Below are positions 46,593 through 56,215 of a DNA stretch of 64,000 nt, in pieces. Location: contig PAJV01000058.1 in assembly GCA_002706765.1 (NCBI GenBank), forward strand, positions 62,001 through 126,000, given 5' to 3'. Positions within the stretch are counted from its first letter, which is position 1; every line of letters starts with the position of its first letter. A program made the translations under genes and the position numbers. Under the pieces are notes generated by a model, which worked only from the letters and a program-made list of their open reading frames with translations, did no database searches and was not told the origin of the DNA. This DNA comes from Gimesia sp. GTDB lineage: Bacteria; Planctomycetota; Planctomycetia; Planctomycetales; Planctomycetaceae.

Positions 46593-49500
46593 ATGGCAAT
46601 GACCCTGGAACAATTTGCATCCCAGCTTGAGGATAGCGGAGTCATCTCAGCTGCGGATATCGCTGCATTTCAGAATTCTCTATCTCCACCTGCGGAGTCT
46701 GCCGAAGATCTGGGTAAGCTGCTGGTGAAGCATAAAAAAGTCACCAAACTTCAAGCCCAGCTGGTTTATCAGGGCAAAGGAGACCGGCTGCTGCTGGGCA
46801 ACTATCTCATTCTGGATAAAATCGGTGCGGGCGGAATGGGCGATGTTTATCTGGCCGAACACCGCCGGATGGAAAGGCGGGTGGCTCTCAAAACTCTGCC
46901 CGCTGCGATGACCAGAGACACACAGTCTATCCTGCGATTTCAGCGAGAGGTCAAAGCAGCCGCCAAGCTGACCCACCCAAATATCGTGACAGCCTACGAT
47001 GCCGATGAAGCCAATGGCGTCCATTACTTTGTGATGGAGTATGTGGAAGGCATTGATCTTTCCGCGGTTGTAAAAAAACGGGGTGTGCTGAATGTTGATG
47101 TCGCCGTCGATTATATTCTGCAGGCGGCGAAGGGCCTGGAGTTTGCCCACAACAAAGGTGTCATTCACCGTGACATCAAACCCGCTAATCTGTTGCTGGA
47201 CAACGCAGGCACGATCAAAATTCTGGACATGGGGCTGGCTCGAATCGAAGACGAAGCCCACGAGATCCCGGCCACACAGCTGACACAAGATGGCTCCGTG
47301 ATGGGCACCGTCGACTACATGGCACCGGAACAGGCCAAAGACACGCATACCGCCGATGCCCGTTCCGATATCTACAGTCTGGGGTGTTCGCTGTATTATC
47401 TGCTCACCGGGGAATCGGTTTACCGTGGCAGCACCATGGTCAATCGGATCATGGCTCACCAGAACGACCCCATTCCTTCACTGACAGGCAAGCACATTCT
47501 CATTTCCCAGGATGTCGACGCCGTGTTTCAGAAGATGGTTGCCAAGAAGCCTGAAGACCGATTTCAGTCGATGAGTGAAGTCATCGTCGCTCTTGAAAAT
47601 TGTATTCAGATGAAAACTTCCTCGACTGTAACCAGCGTCTCGTCAGATCCAGAGTTGCAAAAGTTCCTGCAGTCACAAAAGATCGCATCCAGTCCGACCG
47701 TTGTCATGTCAGCGGATGCCATGACGGCAGAAAAACCGTTGACTGATACTCAAAATGAGAGCCTCACTTCTGGTTTTCTGAATCACACGCTGGGCGGCAC
47801 CAGCTATCAACCGTTAGCAAAGCGAAAGAAGTCCATCGGGAAACGAGGCTGGGTTCTTATGGGGGCTGTGTTAGCTCCACTCATTTTCATGGCTGGAATT
47901 GTTTTCAAGATAGACACTCCCGCAGGGACAATCATTCTGGAAGTCGACCAGCCTGAACTGGCGGGTGCTGTGGTTTCTGTCGATGAACAAAAAAAAATCA
48001 CCATCAAAACGGGTGAAGGCAAAGAGCCGATTGAAGTGGTGGCTGATGAAAAGACACATACATTACAAGTGACCAAAGGTGGTTTTGAGACATTCACGAA
48101 ACAGTTCACAGTGAAAGCCGGTGGCAAAGAGGTGATCAAAGTTCGCTTGGTGCCATTGGAAGTGGCTGAGAAGATACCACCCCCTAAAAAAGAGAACTAT
48201 GCGTTGGAGCTTGATGGAAATACGAGTTACCTTATTATTTCGTCGCTGAATATTATTGATTTGAAGAAGTCATTTACTGTTGAATTGAAACTCAATTCCC
48301 AACCGCATAAAGAAAAAATGAACGTTATTACCGGCTATGGCGATACATTCAGGCTGAACTGGCATCCTAATCTACCCGATACTCTCACATTCACTTCACA
48401 AGACACTCTGGACTCTTATTACTACAAGAATCTAAAGGTTAACAGCAGCCGTCAAATGCACATCGCGATTGTCTACGACACGACGTCGCTGTTATTTTTT
48501 GTTAACGGACGTCTACAGGACGGTGGCATTTCCAAAGTGGAAGACGGTATTTCTCGGCTGACAGGTAATGAGCCAATCAGGTTAAAAGTGGAGAAAGGTC
48601 GAAATCGAGCTAAAAGCTACATGTGTTTCGGTAGTTCACCTCACATGTCGTCCTCGTCTAATAAAACTATGAAAGGCATCGTCGACGAAGTCCGCATTTC
48701 CAATGTCGCCCGGTACACTACAGACTTCACACCTGCTAAACGTTTTCAGTCTGACGAAAATACCATCGTCCTCTATCACTTCGATGAGGGCAGCGGCGAT
48801 CTGCTGAAAGACGCTTCCGGTAACGGACATGACGGCAAGATTGTCGGTGCGAAGTGGGTAAAGGTGGATGATGAGTTGCAGGTGATTGAGCCAGCCACGA
48901 CAGGCGAAAAGCCCATGACTGACCGTGAGATTGCCGAGTGGGTAATCGGGATGGGGGGAGACATTAGCGTCGACGGTAAAACTTTCTATTCCAGGATTGA
49001 CGAGTTGCCAACCAAGCCTGTCAAATTCATTATAATAAACTTGAAAACTGCGAGTTTCGAAGACCACGATCTGCAGCGTCTGGCAAAACTGAAAACTCTT
49101 GTGTCTTTAAAACTTGACTCTGCCTCAATTAGTAATGCAGGACTTCAATATCTCAGGGAGATGCCAAATTTAAATTCAGTATATCTGGATCGAACAAAGA
49201 TCACGGATGAGGGACTTGTGCATCTCAGGGAGCTTCAGCAGTTAAGAACTGTAAGTTTGCAGCGCACAAAGATCAAGGGAGAAGAACTTGGTCACCTTAA
49301 GGATCTGCCGAGTCTGAAAACCCTTGATATGAACCGTGCGGCAATTACCAATTCGGGCATGAAAGCCATTGGTGATTTGAAACAGGTAACCTCACTGAAT
49401 ATATCTTTCAATTCACAAATCGATGATACAGGTCTGGGATACATCGCAGGACTGTCAAAACTGGAGGAACTTTATGCTCATCTTGTCCCCAAAATCACGG

Positions 49501-52205
49501 ACGAGGGATTGAAACACCTGCAAGGCATGAAGCAATTAGAAACTCTCACATTATCAAGCACAGGCATCACGGATGCAGGGCTGGAACAACTAGCTGCGTT
49601 TGAGAATCTTAGTGAGCTGGATATTATCAACTGTAAGATAACCGACTCCGGGCTTTTGCATTTGAAAGACTTGAAGAATCTAAAGAAATTGGGGCTAGGA
49701 CTCACCCCCGTCACTGATCTCGGCTTGCAACATCTTCATGGTTTGAAGAATTTGGAAAGTCTCGATCTCCAGGAGACAAAAGTCACCCCCCAGGGCATTA
49801 GCGAACTGCAAAAGGCCCTGCCGCACTGCAAGATTGTGAGCGATTTCGAAACAAAGCAACACTCCTCAGTAAACCATGCACTTGAATTCAATGGTGAATC
49901 TTCTTTTGTTGAAATTAAGTCATTAACTGGTGAAACATATTTAAAGCAAAAAACGGATCAATTCACAATTGAATTTTCGATCACTCCAGACCTGCCTGAC
50001 AGTTCTAACCCTGTCAGCTATTGTGTTGCCTCGTTTCCTTTCACGGTCGGTCTGGGTGGAAATAAAGTGAATACTGCTATTCATGGGGGAGATGCTAAAA
50101 GTGTGATTGCTTATGGATCAGGCAGTCACACTCAACTGACTGAAGGAAGAAGTTACCATATAGCACTCTTGTTTTCGGATGGAGTGCAGGAGATTTATAT
50201 CAATGGAAAAAAACAGGAACACCTGCTTTATAAAACTCAAAACGGATCAACATCCAAAACAACCGAAAAGATATCATTATCTACAGACGCAAATCGGATA
50301 AAGCAACCAACGGGAATTGGTGCAGGTAACGATCTGTCTGCAAAACTGAATTACAAACGTTTCTTCAAAGGCACCATCGACGAAGTCCGCATCTCCAACA
50401 TCGCCCGCTACTCTAAAGACTTCACTCCCGCCAGTCGCTTTGTAAACGACGAACACACAATGGCGTTGTATCACTTCGATGAAGGCAGCGGCGATGTGCT
50501 GAAAGACTCTTCCGGCAACGGGCATGACGGCAAGATTGTCGGAGCCAGATGGGTGAAAATGGATGATAAGTTACAGGTGGTCGAGGAGCAGGTACATGGA
50601 AACCATGCTTTGGAGTTTGATGGAAAGACGAGCTACGTTGATTTGCCCGTCTCTTATGGTGGAAAACTGCCCATTACGTACGAATTTTATATCAGACCAT
50701 ATTCGTTTCCGACATCAGAGAGCAGACCTTTAGGGACATTATACTATGGCTTGCAGTTTCAAAATCGCAACAATATTCAATACTGGCAACTTCACGCAAC
50801 GACCAGCCAGATAGGAGATAAAATTGCAAAGGGATACCTTAGTTATTGCGATAAAAAAATCACACTCCTTCAACGAGTTCATATTGCAGGTGTTCGAAAT
50901 AGCGACAAGTTGCGTCTCTATGTTGATGGGAAGGAGTGCAGTACGCCGTTGACATTTGGTGATCCATCGGTATCACTTGCAGAAAGTGACGTTTTGACAG
51001 CACCGTTCTCCATTGGTGCAAGTTCTTCTAAATACTATGTAAAAGAAAAACTCATAAAAGAAAAGATTAGCGGCTTCTTTCACGGCATCATCGACGAAGT
51101 CCGCATCTCTAATACCGCACGCTACTCTAAAGAATTCACTCCCGCCAGTCGCTTTGAAAGCGATGAGCACACAATGGCCCTGTACCACTTCGATGAAGGC
51201 AGCGGCGATGTGCTGAAAGACTCTTCCGGCAACGGACATGACGGCAAGATTGTCGGAGCCAGATGGGTGAAAGTGGATGATGACTTGCAGGTGATTAAGC
51301 CAGCCACGACAGGCGACTCACCCATGACTGACCGTGAGGTTGCAGAGTGGGTGATTGGGATGGGTGGTTTGGTAAATATCGGTGTCAGGGAATTCACTAA
51401 TACCAAACAATTACCGTCATTACCGTTTGTGATCAATAATATAAAACTGGCGGGTACAAGCGTGAAAGACGACGATCTGAAACGCCTGGCTGGATTGAAC
51501 AGTCTAACGAGCGTGGACCTTCAAAAAACTCTCGTCAGTGATACGGGTCTTCAATACCTGAAAGACATCCCGCTCTATTTTCTTGTTTTAGGGAATACCA
51601 AAATTACGGATGAAGGACTCGAGTACCTCACAAACATGCCAGGTTTGACACATCTTTATGTTAACAACCCCGCAATTTCCAATTCCGGTGTAGAGCGATT
51701 AAAAGGCATGAAACAGCTTGTGGTTTTAAATCTAGGTACAACACAAATCGATGATCTTAGCCTCGGATACCTGGCCAATTTGACAAACCTCAAAACTCTT
51801 TTGATTTACTTAACACGAATAACAGATTCAGGACTGAAGCACCTGCAAGGAATGAAGCAATTAGAAACTCTGGGATTAGGAAGCACAGGAATCACGGATG
51901 CGGGGCTGGCACAACTGGCGAAGCATGAGAACCTCAAAAGCCTGGACATTACCAACTGCAAGATAACTGACTCTGGGGTTGAGCATTTGAAAGACTTGAA
52001 GAATCTAAAGAAATTGGGGCTTCAACTGACCCCCGTCACTGATCTCAGTTTACAACATCTGCACAGCATGAAGCAGTTGGAATCACTTGAACTCCAGGAG
52101 ACAAAAGTCACCCCCCAGGGCATCGCCGAACTGCAAAAGGCCCTGCCGAACTGCAAAATCCTAAGCGATTTCGAAACGAAGCCAACAGCTACAGAAGCCC
52201 CGTAG
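46593..52205 (+). CDS. Ser/Thr protein kinase with transmembrane anchor, LamG and LRR modules
   Basis: 1870 residues. An N-terminal helical region (1-65) precedes a Hanks-type kinase (~69-340): IGAGGMGDVY, VALKTLP, HRDIKPANLLLD, DMGLAR (for DFG) and GTVDYMAPEQ. One membrane helix (~419-440) is followed outside by a PEGA-like domain. LamG-type domain 1 (~532-765), an LRR block (~812-1086; repeats like GLQHLHGLKNLESLDLQETKVT), LamG domains 2 (~1090-1330) and 3 (~1335-1570), and a second LRR block (~1580-1860) follow. The ectodomain probably binds a surface ligand and signals inward. MTDREIAEWVIGMGG occurs twice, showing that a LamG-LRR unit was duplicated. The ectodomain-coding DNA is more A/T-rich than the kinase part. 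Confidence 0.92.
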   Translation: MAMTLEQFASQLEDSGVISAADIAAFQNSLSPPAESAEDLGKLLVKHKKVTKLQAQLVYQGKGDRLLLGNYLILDKIGAGGMGDVYLAEHRRMERRVALKTLPAAMTRDTQSILRFQREVKAAAKLTHPNIVTAYDADEANGVHYFVMEYVEGIDLSAVVKKRGVLNVDVAVDYILQAAKGLEFAHNKGVIHRDIKPANLLLDNAGTIKILDMGLARIEDEAHEIPATQLTQDGSVMGTVDYMAPEQAKDTHTADARSDIYSLGCSLYYLLTGESVYRGSTMVNRIMAHQNDPIPSLTGKHILISQDVDAVFQKMVAKKPEDRFQSMSEVIVALENCIQMKTSSTVTSVSSDPELQKFLQSQKIASSPTVVMSADAMTAEKPLTDTQNESLTSGFLNHTLGGTSYQPLAKRKKSIGKRGWVLMGAVLAPLIFMAGIVFKIDTPAGTIILEVDQPELAGAVVSVDEQKKITIKTGEGKEPIEVVADEKTHTLQVTKGGFETFTKQFTVKAGGKEVIKVRLVPLEVAEKIPPPKKENYALELDGNTSYLIISSLNIIDLKKSFTVELKLNSQPHKEKMNVITGYGDTFRLNWHPNLPDTLTFTSQDTLDSYYYKNLKVNSSRQMHIAIVYDTTSLLFFVNGRLQDGGISKVEDGISRLTGNEPIRLKVEKGRNRAKSYMCFGSSPHMSSSSNKTMKGIVDEVRISNVARYTTDFTPAKRFQSDENTIVLYHFDEGSGDLLKDASGNGHDGKIVGAKWVKVDDELQVIEPATTGEKPMTDREIAEWVIGMGGDISVDGKTFYSRIDELPTKPVKFIIINLKTASFEDHDLQRLAKLKTLVSLKLDSASISNAGLQYLREMPNLNSVYLDRTKITDEGLVHLRELQQLRTVSLQRTKIKGEELGHLKDLPSLKTLDMNRAAITNSGMKAIGDLKQVTSLNISFNSQIDDTGLGYIAGLSKLEELYAHLVPKITDEGLKHLQGMKQLETLTLSSTGITDAGLEQLAAFENLSELDIINCKITDSGLLHLKDLKNLKKLGLGLTPVTDLGLQHLHGLKNLESLDLQETKVTPQGISELQKALPHCKIVSDFETKQHSSVNHALEFNGESSFVEIKSLTGETYLKQKTDQFTIEFSITPDLPDSSNPVSYCVASFPFTVGLGGNKVNTAIHGGDAKSVIAYGSGSHTQLTEGRSYHIALLFSDGVQEIYINGKKQEHLLYKTQNGSTSKTTEKISLSTDANRIKQPTGIGAGNDLSAKLNYKRFFKGTIDEVRISNIARYSKDFTPASRFVNDEHTMALYHFDEGSGDVLKDSSGNGHDGKIVGARWVKMDDKLQVVEEQVHGNHALEFDGKTSYVDLPVSYGGKLPITYEFYIRPYSFPTSESRPLGTLYYGLQFQNRNNIQYWQLHATTSQIGDKIAKGYLSYCDKKITLLQRVHIAGVRNSDKLRLYVDGKECSTPLTFGDPSVSLAESDVLTAPFSIGASSSKYYVKEKLIKEKISGFFHGIIDEVRISNTARYSKEFTPASRFESDEHTMALYHFDEGSGDVLKDSSGNGHDGKIVGARWVKVDDDLQVIKPATTGDSPMTDREVAEWVIGMGGLVNIGVREFTNTKQLPSLPFVINNIKLAGTSVKDDDLKRLAGLNSLTSVDLQKTLVSDTGLQYLKDIPLYFLVLGNTKITDEGLEYLTNMPGLTHLYVNNPAISNSGVERLKGMKQLVVLNLGTTQIDDLSLGYLANLTNLKTLLIYLTRITDSGLKHLQGMKQLETLGLGSTGITDAGLAQLAKHENLKSLDITNCKITDSGVEHLKDLKNLKKLGLQLTPVTDLSLQHLHSMKQLESLELQETKVTPQGIAELQKALPNCKILSDFETKPTATEAP

Positions 52206-52298
52206 CGTCGAACTGCAGCAAGACTGCTTTCATCAAGTGGATGCAGGCATTTTTAATTGGCGGAAATTGCTGAATTGGAAATCATAGCAAGGTAGTGA

Positions 52299-52601
52299 TT
52301 AGTAGCCACAATTTTCCAAGACCAGTAAATCGTCAACATACAGGTTGTACTGGTGTGGGCGGAATCCTCCAAACCAGAAAGGGCGAATTTCTTCGACCAC
52401 CACTTTTGACTGTTGTGGTGGATCTGTAAAAAACTCCCATCGTTTGGTGAATTCAAGATCAAAATGAGTAGACAGGCGATACGGACTTTTTAATGTTTGT
52501 TCATTTCCATTAATTGTGATTGTGGTCCTACCGGTAAAGCTGTTTCGCCTGAATTCTACAGAGATCTGTTTGTCGTGACCTGCATCAATGGAAAATTGCA
52601 T
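52299..52601 (-). CDS. Small conserved-looking hypothetical protein
   Basis: 100 residues, beta-rich, no signal peptide. The two halves look alike in plan: FSIDAGHDKQISVEFRRNSFTGRTTITINGNEQ and RPFWFGGFRPHQYNLYVDDLLVLE each have a polar strand, a turn and a hydrophobic end. This resembles short planctomycete proteins of unknown function with repeated V-x-F/V-D-G strands. GGGGAG stands 8 bases ahead of the ATG, which supports translation. No neighbour suggests a role. Confidence 0.6.
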   Translation of the reverse strand: MQFSIDAGHDKQISVEFRRNSFTGRTTITINGNEQTLKSPYRLSTHFDLEFTKRWEFFTDPPQQSKVVVEEIRPFWFGGFRPHQYNLYVDDLLVLENCGY

Positions 52602-53331
52602 TGAAGGAACTCCCCAATAATAGAAACTCGCTCTGATTGGAACGTCAGGAGTTTCACAAATTTAGTCATACTTTACCAAACTAGACTATCAGAGAACTGA
52701 TGAGGCGTCCAGTTTATCAATTTTCCCCTCTGCTTCCTCTCCGCACCAGCTAAAGTCACACCCCCCAAACCCGCCACACCCAGCATCTACACTGCCCCAC
52801 CACTGAACCCGTTGCCACGCCTTTCCCCTTCCTTCATACTATCTTTAAGATATTTTGATCAAAATATTAATTTATCGGTAAGTAATCTCCTTTCTGTACG
52901 ATTTCTTATTAATGCAGAGAGCTAACCTCCTCTCTGACATGTACTTAACAACACTTTATTTTACTACGGCTCGTTGAGAGCCGGAGCGATTGTCTTTCTT
53001 GCCCTGCTGGAAACAGTATTCGGCACAGGGCGATGTCTGCCAGCCACTACAGGCTGCCACCAGGAACTGATCTGCCATCGTGCAAAATCCTGCGGGCTGT
53101 TCTGGTCAGGTGGGGAGGCCCCCAGGTTCAAGTCGCACGGGTTGCATTCCCACAGCCGCTGAGAGTTTTGTTGATTATTTCAGACTGATATCGTTTTAGC
53201 ATTACACATTTCCGGGGTACGTCAGAAGCACGGCCGATGATTCAGCCCCCTTTTTTTAACCCATTCTGAGCACAGTTTGAGCACCAGGGTTGTGCTGTCT
53301 AACCTCCATTTTAAAGGAACGTGTACTTATT
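52602..53331. other. 730-bp gene-free region upstream of a DUF1559 gene
   Basis: Holds an 18-bp palindrome at 52850-52867. The part from about 52970 to 53170 is G/C-rich and could fold, but I could not match it to a known riboswitch or RNA. A tRNA-like GGTTCAAGTC at 53125 lacks a pairing T-stem. Confidence 0.45.
52850..52867. promoter_or_regulatory. 18-bp perfect palindrome, possible operator
   Basis: ATATTTTGATCAAAATAT is self-complementary. The half AGATATTTTGAT recurs near 44364, also upstream of a DUF1559 gene. A dimeric regulator site is plausible; the distance to the DUF1559 start (about 465 bases) is large. Confidence 0.4.
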
Positions 53332-54249
53332 ATGAGAACGACTCAACGGAACGAGAAACGCGGTTTTACTTTGATCGAACTTTTAGTAGTGATCGCCATT
53401 ATTGCCATCCTCATCGCATTACTTCTACCCGCAGTGCAGCAGGCACGTGAAGCAGCACGTCGCAGCACCTGCAAAAACAACATGAAACAGCTCGGCCTGG
53501 CGCTGCATAACTACCATGATACGCACCGTGTCTTCCCCCTTATGTACCAGGGAGTACGCAGTGGTGCCCCCAACGCGGGAGCCACTAACGGCCTGGGCAT
53601 CGCCTGGGGAACCTATATCCTGCCCTTCATGGATCAGGCTAACTTATACAACAACATTTCGACCCGCATGTTCGGAGCCACCGGCAACGGTGCCGGCCTG
53701 CACTGGCTGGACGACACCACCGCCACCGTGGGCACAACCACCCTGGCAAAAACCATTCTGCCCGCTTTCATCTGTCCTTCTGACCCGATGGGCGGCGTCA
53801 ACACTGACCGCGGTTCGTACGGAAAATCAAACTACCTGGCGACAGTCGGTACCGACTGGGACGGCGATGGCCTCATCACCGGCACGACAACACCAACCTA
53901 CGAAGGTGCCTTCTACGGAAACTCACGCAACAGTCTCCGCGATTTTACCGACGGTGCCAGCAACTCGTTTCTCGCCGGAGAACGCACCACCGAAGGCGCT
54001 GCCAACGGGGGTATCTGGATTGGTGCCCGCGGAACCCGCTCTGACAATGGTCTGCGAACATCCGCTGCTGGTAACTTCCTGATCAACAATGCAGGCGCGA
54101 CCGATGGAGCCGCCAGCAGTACTCACGTCGGCGGTTGCCACTTCCTGTTCGGCGATGGACGCGTCAGCTTCCTGAGTGAAAACATCAGCTCAGAAACCTA
54201 CGAGTACCTGGGACTGATCAATGACGGCAAAGTCATTGGCGAATATTAA
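53332..54249 (+). CDS. DUF1559 protein with type IV prepilin-like N-terminus
   Basis: 305 residues. [18 protein letters not shown] plus [34 protein letters not shown] at the start, and HVGGCHFLFGDGRVSFLSENIS near the end. The N-terminus is nearly identical to the protein at 14632-15594. Unlike the other two canonical copies it has no lipoprotein gene behind it; a strong terminator follows 46 bases after the stop. The ATG at 53332 is preferred over an upstream in-frame start because the prepilin leader is then of normal length, with AAGGAA 12 bases ahead. Confidence 0.92.
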   Translation: MRTTQRNEKRGFTLIELLVVIAIIAILIALLLPAVQQAREAARRSTCKNNMKQLGLALHNYHDTHRVFPLMYQGVRSGAPNAGATNGLGIAWGTYILPFMDQANLYNNISTRMFGATGNGAGLHWLDDTTATVGTTTLAKTILPAFICPSDPMGGVNTDRGSYGKSNYLATVGTDWDGDGLITGTTTPTYEGAFYGNSRNSLRDFTDGASNSFLAGERTTEGAANGGIWIGARGTRSDNGLRTSAAGNFLINNAGATDGAASSTHVGGCHFLFGDGRVSFLSENISSETYEYLGLINDGKVIGEY

Positions 54250-54294
54250 ACAACAGCGAGTTCCGGTTCGTCGAATCGGATTCCTGCAAATGAC

Positions 54295-54328
54295 AAAACG
54301 GCTGTTCCCTGTGAGCAGCCGTTTTTTT
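54295..54328 (+). terminator. Rho-independent terminator after DUF1559 gene
   Basis: AAAACGGCTG (54295-54304) and CAGCCGTTTT (54316-54325) form a 10-bp stem with an 11-base loop and continue into T residues. It could also serve the HPF-like gene arriving from the other side, since the A-run on the left arm gives a T-run on the minus strand. Confidence 0.85.
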
Positions 54329-54453
54329 ACGCCCGGAAGAAAACAACGGCGATCCGGCAACCACGTCTTGAAGCAATGCCGGGACAAAAAAAGTGCGCCA
54401 GCCCACAACAGACTGACGCACCCGAAGAATCTGACTTGTTGAGAGATTACCGG

Positions 54454-54828
54454 TTACACTTCCGCTTCAAGTTCTGGCAACGTTTCGATCACGGAATGTA
54501 ATGGTTGACGTTTTTTGCTTCGTTTTTTCGCCACCTGTCTTTTCAGAGTATGAGCGGCACGTTTGATGGCATGGGTAATCGCCGTGGAGATCCGCTCCTG
54601 GGTATCCTGCACAATCACAGGGGCACCCGATTGCGTATGCACGACGATACGGCAGCGTTTACTGATCCCACCGCGCGGGCCGTTGATGTCGGTTAGATAA
54701 ATGCTGACAGTGCGTATCCAGTTATCAATCCGGTCGATTGCCTGATCCCACTGTGTTTCGACAAATTCTTTTGTTTGAGCACTGCAATCGGTCTGCAAAG
54801 CCACACATTCGAAGTCATAGTTTCGCAT
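54454..54828 (-). CDS. HPF/RaiA-family ribosome-associated protein
   Basis: 124 residues. A single S30AE-like beta-alpha-beta fold with RNYDFECVALQTDCSAQTKEFVETQWDQAIDRIDNWIRTVSIYLTDINGPRGG and a basic tail (KRQVAKKRSKKRQ). Short HPF/RaiA proteins bind the 30S decoding region and silence ribosomes in stationary phase or stress. There is no C-terminal dimerisation domain, so this is the short type. The conserved basic surface is only partly recognisable. It is the leftmost gene of the stress module. One diverged copy of the 95-bp repeat lies upstream. Confidence 0.75.
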   Translation of the reverse strand: MRNYDFECVALQTDCSAQTKEFVETQWDQAIDRIDNWIRTVSIYLTDINGPRGGISKRCRIVVHTQSGAPVIVQDTQERISTAITHAIKRAAHTLKRQVAKKRSKKRQPLHSVIETLPELEAEV

Positions 54829-54866
54829 CTAACTCTCCTCTGTGAAAAATTAAGTCACTCGGGTCA

Positions 54867-54950
54867 TAGAGCGTATCGCATTCAACTATCGCATCTCAAT
54901 TGTCGGTCCCAGGGAACCTGCAGACGTGACAGCCAAACTGGACACGGTCT
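54867..54950 (+). repeat. 95-bp dispersed intergenic repeat, diverged copy 3
   Basis: From TAGAGCGTATCGCATTCAAC to AACTGGACACGGTCT. It keeps both ends and the interrupted TCGCATCT motif of copies 1 and 2 but is about 10 bases shorter, and the stem is no longer perfect. It lies between the HPF-like and hemerythrin-like genes. Confidence 0.55.
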
Positions 54951-55033
54951 AAATCCATTTTATCTAACGCGGATGAGCAGACAATAAGATAATTGGAAAT
55001 AACGGATCCGGGAAATATCTTCTAATTTTCTGT

Positions 55034-55552
55034 TCACCTCCCGCAAAACCCGGCTTCCTGATCCGAAGAAACCAGGGGACGGTTCTCTTTCTGCTGCTTT
55101 AAACACACATTCATCATCAAATCAAATTCCGCCGATTCGTGTGCCTGAAAGGCTTTGTAGAATTCTCTAAACAGATCCACTTGTCTGGAATAGCCTGCTT
55201 CATCAATTTCAGGATACAACAGTGCTTCGGCTCCTTCTGCGATTGAACAGATTTGCAGATACAGTTCCTCATGCTGATCAAGCAGACGCTGTGCTTCGGC
55301 TGAGAGCAGTGGATCGGAAGTCAACGGTTTTTCAAAATATCCAAACGCGTTTTCCAGCGCAAAATGCATCGCGATCTGATCCCGTAAATCACAGATGAGT
55401 TCCGTGAACCATTCCGGCCGAAAGACATCGGGATCATTCACCAGCCAGCAGGCACGCAGCTGATCCAGCAGTCCGTACAATCTCAGATTGTCATCTTTGA
55501 TCTCCTGCAGAAAGGCGGCATTGATTGTCAGCTTCGGATGCGCACTGATCAT
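55034..55552 (-). CDS. Hemerythrin-like (HHE) domain protein
   Basis: 172 residues, all helical. The His/Glu pattern LICDLRDQIAMHFALENAFGYF, RLLDQHEELYLQI and FYKAFQAHESAEFDLMMNV fits the diiron hemerythrin helices, although the first helix His is uncertain. Such proteins bind oxygen or nitric oxide or repair iron centres under stress. Start and stop overlap as ATGA with the BON-like gene upstream, so they form one operon, probably read from the sigma-54-type promoter at 56106. Diiron binding is inferred from spacing only. Confidence 0.75.
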   Translation of the reverse strand: MISAHPKLTINAAFLQEIKDDNLRLYGLLDQLRACWLVNDPDVFRPEWFTELICDLRDQIAMHFALENAFGYFEKPLTSDPLLSAEAQRLLDQHEELYLQICSIAEGAEALLYPEIDEAGYSRQVDLFREFYKAFQAHESAEFDLMMNVCLKQQKENRPLVSSDQEAGFCGR

Positions 55553-55851
55553 GATATTGTTCCTTCCCTTTGCTTGAAGTGAGCTTCGAATAACCTCTGT
55601 TCTTTACCAACCTGAATCCAGAGATGAACCGGACAGGTCATGCTGCTGCTTTGTCCCGCAATCATTTGCCGCACCATGCATAACAACCGCTGTAACGCGG
55701 AATAGGTTTGCGTTCTGCCCCGCACACATAATCGCCCCCCTTCCAGTTCAAGCTTCAACTCCTGGAACTGCATTTTCTGGTTCGTCGAAACGAGCCGGGA
55801 AAGGAAAAGTTTGAAAAACTCCTGCTGAAAGTTCTGAGAGATTTTCGACAT
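55549..55851 (-). CDS. BON-like small protein
   Basis: 100 residues. The middle reads LKLELEGGRLCVRGRTQTYSALQRLLCMVRQM, the beta-turn-beta-helix of BON domains, with an extra strand at the end (VHLWIQVGKEQRLFEAHF). No signal peptide is seen. The start at 55851 is the first ATG and has GAGGAG 10 bases upstream; an in-frame TTG lies 18 bases earlier. It overlaps the hemerythrin-like gene by 4 bases. Its leader contains two inverted repeats, and a sigma-54-type promoter lies about 240 bases upstream. Confidence 0.7.
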   Translation of the reverse strand: MSKISQNFQQEFFKLFLSRLVSTNQKMQFQELKLELEGGRLCVRGRTQTYSALQRLLCMVRQMIAGQSSSMTCPVHLWIQVGKEQRLFEAHFKQREGTIS

Positions 55852-55906
55852 GAGAACGTGGCTCCTCAATGAGCTGAATTGGATTCCTTAAATACTGCCC
55901 GTTGCT

Positions 55907-55922
55907 GTCAACCGTGGTTGAC
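55907..55922. promoter_or_regulatory. GTCAACC-GT-GGTTGAC palindrome in the BON/hemerythrin leader
   Basis: A 7-bp inverted repeat with a 2-base centre, typical of a dimer operator. A second inverted repeat, CAATCAGG (55929-55936) with CCTGATTG (55958-55965), follows. Both lie between the sigma-54-type promoter at 56093-56106 and the BON-like start, so they would be transcribed in the leader and might instead act as RNA structures. Confidence 0.45.
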
Positions 55923-56092
55923 GGTCTTCAATCAGGACAGGCAACTCACGTTGACACCCTGATTGATAGCAACCTGAAAAAACTGTCGCCGTTCTGCTGA
56001 AAAAATCAAAATAATGCTTCCAGCAGAACAATCAGGCTCGCGCCAATAAGCCCTTCTGACCTCAACAGTGAGCGGGCCACCTGACTGGATTC

Positions 56093-56106
56093 GCAAACCA
56101 TGTGCC
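56093..56106 (-). promoter_or_regulatory. Sigma-54 (-24/-12) promoter for the BON-like/hemerythrin operon
   Basis: Read on the minus strand: CGGCAC-ATGGT-TTGC, with GG and GC separated by exactly 10 bases. It is divergent from the equally good promoter at 56216, and about 110 bases lie between them where an activator could bind for both. GAACCGG occurs twice in that interval (56107 and 56186). Confidence 0.65.
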
Positions 56107-56215
56107 GAACCGGCTTAGCAGCCACACAATCAGTTCCTGGTAGCTGCGCAGAGGCTTAACTCCGCAACCCGCGCTACCGTTTCAGAACCGGAAAGCGAGC
56201 CGATCGTCCTGCAAG

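Noticed and set aside
46680-47459. 259-residue minus-strand frame
   Set aside because: Antisense of the kinase domain, where all catalytic motifs are on the plus strand.
53125-53134. tRNA-like T-loop sequence GGTTCAAGTC
   Set aside because: The flanking bases do not pair as a T-stem and no acceptor or anticodon arm could be built.
52974-53162. 62-residue plus-strand frame before a DUF1559 gene
   Set aside because: TTG start, Cys- and His-rich random-looking sequence, no ribosome-binding site.
54926-54950. Sigma-54-like site on the minus strand before the HPF-like gene
   Set aside because: GG and GC are 11 bases apart rather than 10, and the bases belong to the 95-bp repeat.
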